Assembly: GCA_021234155.1 (NCBI GenBank) | Contig: JAJEKV010000015.1 | Location: 5,839,194-5,903,193, forward strand | DNA: 64,000 bases | Direction: 5' to 3' | Source of the DNA: Isoetes taiwanensis | Lineage: Eukaryota > Streptophyta > Lycopodiopsida > Isoetales > Isoetaceae | In this document: positions 57,541 to 64,000 of the stretch, one piece after another | How positions within the stretch are numbered: the stretch's first letter is position 1 | Layout of the letters: each line of letters starts with the position of its first letter | Notes under the pieces: generated by a model | Databases searched by the model: none | The model's input: the letters and a program-made list of their open reading frames with translations, nothing else | What the model was told of the DNA's origin: nothing | Made by a program: the position numbers and the translations under genes

Positions 57541-58751
57541 GTTATTAAATTTCATCTAACACAGTGAAGCATCAGTGTTGCTACTCGCCCTTCGCCAAGG
57601 CCGATCAGATTGCACCATCATAGCATCCCGACAGATTCTGTATGAATATCAACAAAATGTTTAGAGTTGCAATCGTCAGTTATAAGATCTACAGGAGAAA
57701 CTTATGGTTGTCGTTAATCAGCAACTTGATTCAGCTGATGCACTTCATCTCCACAATCAGTGATTCTACCCGTTCATTTTGATCTATAATCACGATTTCA
57801 GAATGCTCATGGTGCTCTTCTTGATCTTTAGAGCAACTTTAGAAAGAAACAATACAGGGACCACCCTGCAAAACCATCACGCGACTCTTTAATCATGATT
57901 CAAATGCCTCATCGCCATGGACACAAGAAAGTCCAATTGTTGATCAAGGCTAATGATGATATTCACGCTCTCAAGACTATGTTTAGCGTTCAAACACATG
58001 CCAATGTCACACATCAAATGTGCATTGTGCATTTGGAAGCTATGCAGATGGAAGCTCACGCACATGTCATGACCCTTGAGGCCCAACTTCAAGAAGCTAC
58101 CATATGAAAATCAATATGGATGCGAAAATGGCCACATTTAAGTTGTAGGTTGCATCTTTTGGTGCCTCTCCATTTCATGCCAGTCCAGCATCGCACTTTG
58201 TCAACAAACCCATTGCATCATTGCAAAGGAGAAAAATAAAATACGAGATTCAAAGACTTATGTTGAACAGGTCGTGAAGTCTGCGATATAGCTTTGAGCT
58301 TCGGCATTCCAGATAGATTCTAATTCTATAGGTTACCTCGCCCACGTTAGACCCAGGAAGAAACATACTTCTTTCCTCACCTAGTTGGCCTCCAATGGCT
58401 CAGTTGATGGACCATTGAAGATTGAGGATCTTTTGACCACATATATGGTTTGACTTATTTGTTGCTGATAAATGCCTTTTCTGCACTTTGATCAATTTTA
58501 AGCATATTCAGTTTGAAGATTCACCTCTTTTTGTCATCCACATGGTGCAACATATGGCTTATGTCATGCAGGATTATTATATTACTCAATCTATACAAGC
58601 CTTTCTTGAAAATGTTTATGTTTCGGGCATCGCCACCCAAGAACATCAATTGCTCCTTCACACTAACAATCCTTATCTCAAGCACTCTAATTGGGTTGGT
58701 GCATTTAAGAATGAGTATATGGCAGAGGTGCTAAAACATCTTCTACCCTAG
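57541..58751 (+). other. Degenerate plus-strand coding-like region, unrecognised
   Basis: Frames at 57895-58107 (His- and Met-rich, HALKTMFSVQTHANVTHQM, ending in LEAQLQEATI) and 58488-58751 (FEDSPLFVIHMVQHMAYVMQ, HSNWVGAFKNEYMAEVLKHL) look protein-like but carry no motif I know. They could be gag remnants of a retroelement. The stretch ends exactly where the minus-strand gypsy integrase fragment begins. Confidence 0.35.
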
Positions 58752-60058
58752 ATCACAGAAGCCTTCGATGCAGCTCATAGCAGAGAAGCGATCAACAACG
58801 ACCATGATGGAGTCATTTCCCTAAGAGAGTGGCATCTCCAGAATAAAGTCCACGGAAATACTCTTCCAAGGAACATCTAGAACATGTAGTGGCTGCAGAA
58901 GACCATGAGGAAGATGTCATGGAACCTTCGCTCGACAGCAGATATCACAGAATCGAATAAAAACTTTGACAGAGTGACGAAGCCCAAGCCACCAATACTC
59001 CCGACTAATAAGTTCAAGAGTCTTGGCTACTCCAAAATGTCCAGCCATAGGCGACTTATGACAAGCCTGAAGAACCCAAAGTCGGAAAGCACCATCTAGA
59101 ACATACGGATCATCGTGGAATAGAAGTCCATCTCGAATCTCAAAATGATCATAGTCCGATCGCATTTGCTGAGAAGATGATGTTGAATCAAGACGTGAAA
59201 ATATATCTTGAGCTAATGGATCGGAGGGCATAGATGCTCGGACAGACTCCAACAAGGCTTTATCAGGCTTCTTAAACAAAGTGGTGACCATAAGCTGGAA
59301 ATTGATCAGGCCCTGGGATAACCTGTAATTGTTGATCAAACGTAGGATCACCTAGCTTGGGCTCAAGGTAGAAGCATCGAGGCAAGGCACCAGACTTCCC
59401 TTGGAGAGGTCTAGAACATTACTTGATCACGAAATGAATGTGGGATAATACTTGAGTATGCCACTGGGTCTGCCGACGGTTGAACACTCGAGCAGACAAA
59501 AAATATTCCAGATTTCGATGATCTGTATAGTGTGACTTTATGAGGAGATCCTCCCAAAAAGCATCTCCACTCCTCGAAAGAATCAACTATAGGTAACAAC
59601 TCCTTGTCATAAATTGGGTAATTGATTTCGGTAGCCTTGAACTTTCACGAGTGATAGGTGATCAGATGTAGCTCATGGTCATCCCTCTCCTGTGACAGGA
59701 TACCGCCAAGAGCAAAAGCAGAAGTCGACAACATATGGGTGTGAAGGATCTGCATGAGCAAGAATTGGTGCCATTGTAAAAGCATGCTTCAAAGTAATGA
59801 AGGCATTTTCTGCTTCTACGCTCCATTCAAATGGCACATCCTTTATCGTGAGGTGTGTCAAATGAAGGGCAATCTTTGAATAATCCCGAATAAAACGACG
59901 ATAGAAGTTGGCAAATCCAAGAAAACACTAAACATCTCGAACGGAAGAAGATATTTGCCACTCCAAAACAACGTTGACCATTTCGAGACCCATAAAGACT
60001 CCATGAGGGGTGATACATTAGCCAATAAACCTCGCCAATAAAGGACTACATCGCTCAA
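58752..60058 (-). pseudogene. Ty3/gypsy fragment: RT end, RNase H, integrase start
   Basis: The minus strand reads in order: the RT/RNase H junction ([19 protein letters not shown], about 59920), [18 protein letters not shown] (59830), [11 protein letters not shown] (59750), RNase H pieces around 59600-59450 in shifted frames, the integrase zinc region (CHKSPMAGHFGVAKTLELIS, FCDICCRAK, 59060-58917), and the start of the core (SISVDFILEMPLS, IMVVVDRFSAM, about 58860-58780). It stops abruptly at 58752. Several frameshifts and a truncated RT show it is dead. It is similar in type to the RT fragment at 51.4-52.2 kb. Confidence 0.88.
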
Positions 60059-60480
60059 TCATGTGGAGTTGGTTGTACAAGATGTGGACCTTATGCAAGT
60101 GAATTATCCAATCTACCAACACTATACTCCTGGCGTAGTGGCGGAGCCTATGTGCTATCTCAAAGTTCTACGCTGGTTCCAAGTTATAGACCTCCTAGCA
60201 AATATGTTGCTTCCAAAATTTATGATAGCTATGGCCAATGGATTGGTTACATATGTTTCACATTCAATTGTTTGTGCATCCCATATTTGTGTCACCTTAC
60301 CTATAGATAATCTGCTACCAGCCTCGGCAATCGTCAAGAGTGGATACTAGTACTTCCAGTTCTCCTCGAGGATGCCAAATGGTCCCAAGATTAGGAGAAT
60401 GTTTCCCGCATTGCAGGTGTTGGGTGGTTCAGTTCTAGAGCATATGCCTGCTTCAATGGAGGAGGTTCTTAGCCAAACAA
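60059..60480 (+). other. No recognisable gene
   Basis: A 95-codon plus-strand ORF (60063-60350) has no motif. It may continue the unrecognised plus-strand tract broken off at 58751, but I cannot show that. Confidence 0.3.
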
Positions 60481-60740
60481 CTCAGGTCACGTCACACAAT
60501 ACAATTTACCAACTTGTTTAGCTAAATACATTATTTCATTATCCAACAATACCTTACAATCGTGCCTTTCAAAATGCACAAGATATCCAAGGTCCACTAG
60601 TTGTGTAACTAAAGCCAAATTCTTAACTAGATTTGGAACACAAAGAACATTCTCAAGCATGAGGGCTATCCATTTAGGTCAAAAAGCTCTAATAATCTAG
60701 CCTGTTCTACTTTTTGCAGGTGCCAATCTCCCATTTGAAC

Positions 60741-61785
60741 AAAGTTTGAATTTTTGCAAACCCTTTTTTGGAGCTTAGAAGGTGATTTAATCATGCTTTT
60801 CATAGCTCCGGTCATCTAACATATATAAATCATCATTCTTTAGTTTGCAATCATAATCTACTGGTAATGTTTGGGAGTACTTTACCTTAGCATCTTCATC
60901 TTGTATTTCTTCCTTTTCTTCAACCTCTTTTGTTGCCAAGTTCACTGATGCAGACTTGCCTCTGCCCCTTCCATAATTGCCTCTTCCACCTCACGTTCAT
61001 CATTTAGCACCAAGTCTTGCTCCAATTCGGTCTTTATCATCTTCTCAACTTCCTCTCATCTCTTTACAACACCCTGACTAGTGTGATCATCAACTTATGC
61101 TTGGCGAATGCCTTTGCAATAGAATAAATTTGAAAACCTTAAATTTTTGATACTCCAACAACCTCCATATTTGCAAACATGTTAACAATTTTTTCGTGGA
61201 ATTCTTTAATATCATGCTTATCATTGTATCGGGTAAATGCATGTCGAAGTGGATCAAAATCGTGCATTTTTCCGCTACATTTTTATGCCACATTTATAGT
61301 CTTGTGAGCAAGTTTAATATGGACCAAAAGTTACAGAAGATGTGATTATAATGATGGCAGGTTCATGTTGATTAAGCAAATTCAAAATTTCATATGCACC
61401 CTCCTCTTGCTGTCGGATGGAGGAGAAAACACAAGAATCCATTTCCACAAGAATCCATTTGCATAAGAATCCGAATTCATTGTACAAATGGAATCAAAAT
61501 TAGACCTCAATGTCGTCACATATACTTACATACAACTTTACAAACATGCTCTTCACCAGATGAGTTTCAATTTGAGGGGAAAGAGTACCAAAAAAAACAT
61601 GTTACAGGTGCAGTATATAATCTGTGAACTCAATCTCTTTTTTAGTTTAATCTTAATATCATTGTTTTCATGTCTTAGAATAATTTCATTTTAGATTAAA
61701 GAACCTCAACCCAAACCAATATCGAGAGGTAGCGATGTTGAATAATTAGATTACTGGAAAGGTGGGGGTTCCTTATCCAAAACAT
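60741..61785. repeat. 1,045-bp tandem duplication, unit 1
   Basis: From AAAGTTTGAATTTTTGCA to CCTTATCCAAAACAT. Unit 2 begins at the very next base. Confidence 0.95.
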
Positions 61786-62830
61786 AAAGTTTGAATTTTT
61801 GCAGACCCTTTTTTGGAGCTTAGAAGGTGATTTAATCATGCTTTTCATAGCTCCAGTCATCTAACATATATAAATCATCATTCTTTAGTTTGCCATCATA
61901 ATCTACTGGTAATGTTTGGGAGTACTTTACCTTAGCATCTTCATCTTGTATTTCTTCCTTTTCTTCAACTTCTTTTGTTGCCAAGTTCACTGATGCAGAC
62001 TTGCCTCTGCCCCTTCCATAATTGCCTCTTCCACCTCACGTTCATCATTTAGCACCAAGTCTTGCTCCAATTCGGTCTTTATCATCTTCTCAACTTCCTC
62101 TCATCTCTTTACAATACCCTGACTAGTGTGATCATCAACTTATGCTTGGCGAATGCCTTTGCAATAGAATCAATTTGAAAACCTTAAATTTTTGATACTC
62201 CAACAACCTCCATATTTGCAAACATGTTAACAATTTTTTCGTGGAATTCTTTAATATCATGCTTATCATTGTATCGGGTAAACGCATGTCGAAGTGGATC
62301 AAAATCGTGCATTTTTCCGCTACATTTTTATGCCACATTTATAGTGCGCATGCAAGTTTAATATGGACCAAAAGTTACAGAAGATGTGATTATAATGATG
62401 GCAGGTTCATGTTGATTAAGCAAATTCAAAATTTCATATGCCCCCTCCTCTTGCTGTCGGATGGAGGAGAAAACACAAGAATCCATTTCCACAAGCATCC
62501 ATTTGCATAAGAATCCGAATTCATTGTACAAATGGAATCAAAATTAGACCTCAATGTCGTCACATATACTTACATACAACTTTACAAACATGCTCTTCAC
62601 CAGATGAGTTTCAATTTGAGGGGAAAGAGTACCAAAAAAAAACATGTTACAGGTGCAGTATATAATCTGTGAACTCAATCTCTTTTTTAGTTTAATCTTA
62701 ATATCATTGTTTTCATGTCTTAGAATAATTTCATTTCAGATTAAAGAACCTCAACCCAAACCAATATCGAGAGGTAGCGATGTTGAATAATTAGACTACT
62801 GGAAAGGTGGGGGTTCCTTATCCAAAACAT
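61786..62830. repeat. 1,045-bp tandem duplication, unit 2
   Basis: Same start and end sequence as unit 1 and the same length, with only scattered differences (for example TCTTGTGAGCAAG versus GTGCGCATGCAAG near the middle). The high identity marks a young duplication of old retroelement DNA. Confidence 0.95.
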
Positions 62831-63557
62831 CTAGATGGGAGGACGATTTAATTTTGATATGTTTGGGATATTCACCTTATCCTACGCAAGATACTAAAGC
62901 TTATCTTGCTTTTATCACATCCTTTGCCTCCAAAATCTTACCTCTAGCAATTAACATCAATAGTTGAGGTACTAACTTCTATGGAGCTTCAATTACTAGC
63001 TCCTCCAGTTACACTACCTTCCTTCAAAGGACTTGTGTTAGTGCCTGCGGGCTGCAGCAGTTGCATAGTGCGTTTCCTACTAATAGATGATGCCTTGAAA
63101 CATGTTCTTCATCAGGAATAAGCAAGTATGAATGAATAAAATGAAATGAAATTTTATTCACTTCCTTTCAAACCCTCAGGTCAAATACACATTTAGATAG
63201 TCTTGCTCTCCATAAATTACCAATGGGTTAACCTTTGTTCTATAGAAGTTTCTCTTAGTTTCCAAGTTTCCCGTTGGCCACATCTTTTGTACTATTTTTT
63301 CTAATATGAAGCTACAAGTACTGATGTTAGTGTTTGGTATATCATGTAATGTAATGCCCCACTGCAGAGCCCATTCAACTAATTGCTTATATTGCCTGTT
63401 GTGATGTCTTGACTCCAATACTGCAAGGTAGAGCAGTCTAGAGGAATCCATATGTTGTACCTGATTAAAATAGACAATCATTTGAAAAAGATCTTCCAGC
63501 TCAAGAGGATACAATCCACATTCTGTCATCATCATCTTACAAAAGGTTTGGGTTTTT
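62831..63557 (-). other. Region with one unrecognised minus-strand ORF
   Basis: A 119-codon ORF (63535-63176) has SSRLLYLAVLESRHHNRQYK, WALQWGITLHDIPN and FILEKIVQKMWPTGNL. It reads like real protein but has no motif I know; it could be an exon or a transposon remnant. The rest of the region shows nothing. Confidence 0.35.
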
Positions 63558-64000
63558 TGTTAGTCATGTACGTCCTGGTACAGGACTATTCATGCACACC
63601 TCAGACCAGACCAAGAACAAGGCGCCGAATCCAGGTCCAGGTCCGTCATCAAGACCCAGCAGAAGACCACGCAGAAGGTCACGCCCAAGAGTCAGTCAAA
63701 GAAGAGGCAGAAAATAGACAAATGACGCCCCGTCAGCATCCTTGTCAGCGTCAGCGTGATTCCAGGCACTTCAAGAGGCACCGCCAACATTTTTACAAAT
63801 CAGGCCTCCTTCAGGAGTCGGCACCGAGATCTGTCAATCTATATTGGGCCAAAGGCCATTGTACTATATATATGAGTAGAGCTAGCATTCGAGGGCTAGA
63901 TGAGTTTTTGTTCTTGTCTCCCATCATTTTCTCTCTCGATTGCGAGAGTTCATGTATTCTGATTCATATCAAGAAGTTTTCTTCTCACTATTGTGTTTCT
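63558..64000 (+). repeat. LTR-like sequence, cut by the window end
   Basis: Starts TGTTAGTCATGTACG, is G+C-richer than its left flank, has a TATA-like ACTATATATATG at about 63863-63874, and then a pyrimidine-rich leader-like stretch (TTGTTCTTGTCTCCCATC). This is the layout of an LTR U3-R-U5. No CA end or primer site is inside the window, so orientation and class are inferred. Confidence 0.5.

Larger units (their letters stand above)
60481..62830 (-). pseudogene. Ty1/copia-like gag to protease remnant
   Basis: Minus-strand frames near 60480-60700 read like the segment before copia integrase (VPNLVKNL-like, QLVDLGYL-like, LAKQVGKLYC-like pieces in mixed frames). Further upstream (61050-61300, and again 62095-62345) are gag-like pieces (DIKEFHEKIVNMFANMEV). 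A Lys-rich KRLKKRKKYKMK tract is at about 60905. Frames are badly broken and no LTR is attached. Most of the region is contained in the two 1,045-bp units described separately. The family call is tentative, resting on short similarities. Confidence 0.5.

Noticed and set aside
58752-60058. Joining this gypsy fragment with 51410-52195 as one element
   Set aside because: On the minus strand the RT start would lie downstream of integrase, which is the wrong order, and unrelated elements lie between.

Overview
The window is nuclear DNA of a land plant with a repeat-rich genome. The evidence is spliced genes with GT/AG introns, a PLS-class PPR-DYW organelle RNA-editing protein, a receptor-like-cytoplasmic-kinase relative, and plant-type Ty1/copia, Ty3/gypsy (Tat-like and chromovirus-like) and L1-type elements. 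The PPR style and the density of old retroelements would fit a seed-free plant such as a fern, but the sequence alone does not settle the lineage. There are no prokaryotic features.

Layout. 1-2.64 kb is the 3' part of a decayed non-LTR retrotransposon ending in a TTCC/CTCC tail. 2.6-7 kb is mostly anonymous, with one transposon-like coding block (5.8-6.5 kb). 6.95-7.38 kb is a miniature LTR element (TRIM) with a tRNA-Met primer site. 8.4-9.6 kb is a copia pol fragment and 10.9-11.2 kb a LINE endonuclease fragment. 13.2-14.7 kb carries a four-exon kinase-like gene whose catalytic motifs are mostly lost. 16.8-19.0 kb is an intact 712-codon PPR-DYW gene, followed head-to-tail by a decayed partial copy of its own 3' half (15.8-16.8 kb). 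19.4-21.65 kb holds a LINE tail and a tandem array of about 360-400 bp units. 22.2-24.3 kb is a gypsy fragment. 24.3-27.8 kb has no recognisable gene.

27.8-45.2 kb is one nested structure. An old repeat rich in TTCnnGAA (heat-shock-element-like) pentamers was entered by an L1-type LINE on the minus strand, leaving a 16-bp target duplication (15/16 identical). The LINE tail was then split by an 11-kb LTR retrotransposon with LTRs of about 2.49 kb. That element carries an extra RNase H-like domain between protease and reverse transcriptase.

46.3-50.1 kb is a multi-exon minus-strand gene whose product I do not recognise; its last exons join in consistent reading phase. 51.4-52.2 kb is a gypsy RT fragment. 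52.3-54.65 kb is the 5' part of a chromovirus-like element with an LTR-like promoter. 55.7-57.5 kb is an L1-like tail containing a second TTCC-tailed LINE copy. 58.75-60.06 kb is a gypsy RNase H/integrase fragment. 60.5-62.83 kb is a copia-like gag region that includes an adjacent 1,045-bp tandem duplication. The window ends inside another LTR (63.56 kb onward).

Host genes are few: the PPR-DYW gene, the kinase-like gene and the unrecognised multi-exon gene, all on the minus strand. They have no evident functional link. The rest is layered transposable-element sequence. Gene models, splice sites and family calls come from reading translations and motifs, without database searches.
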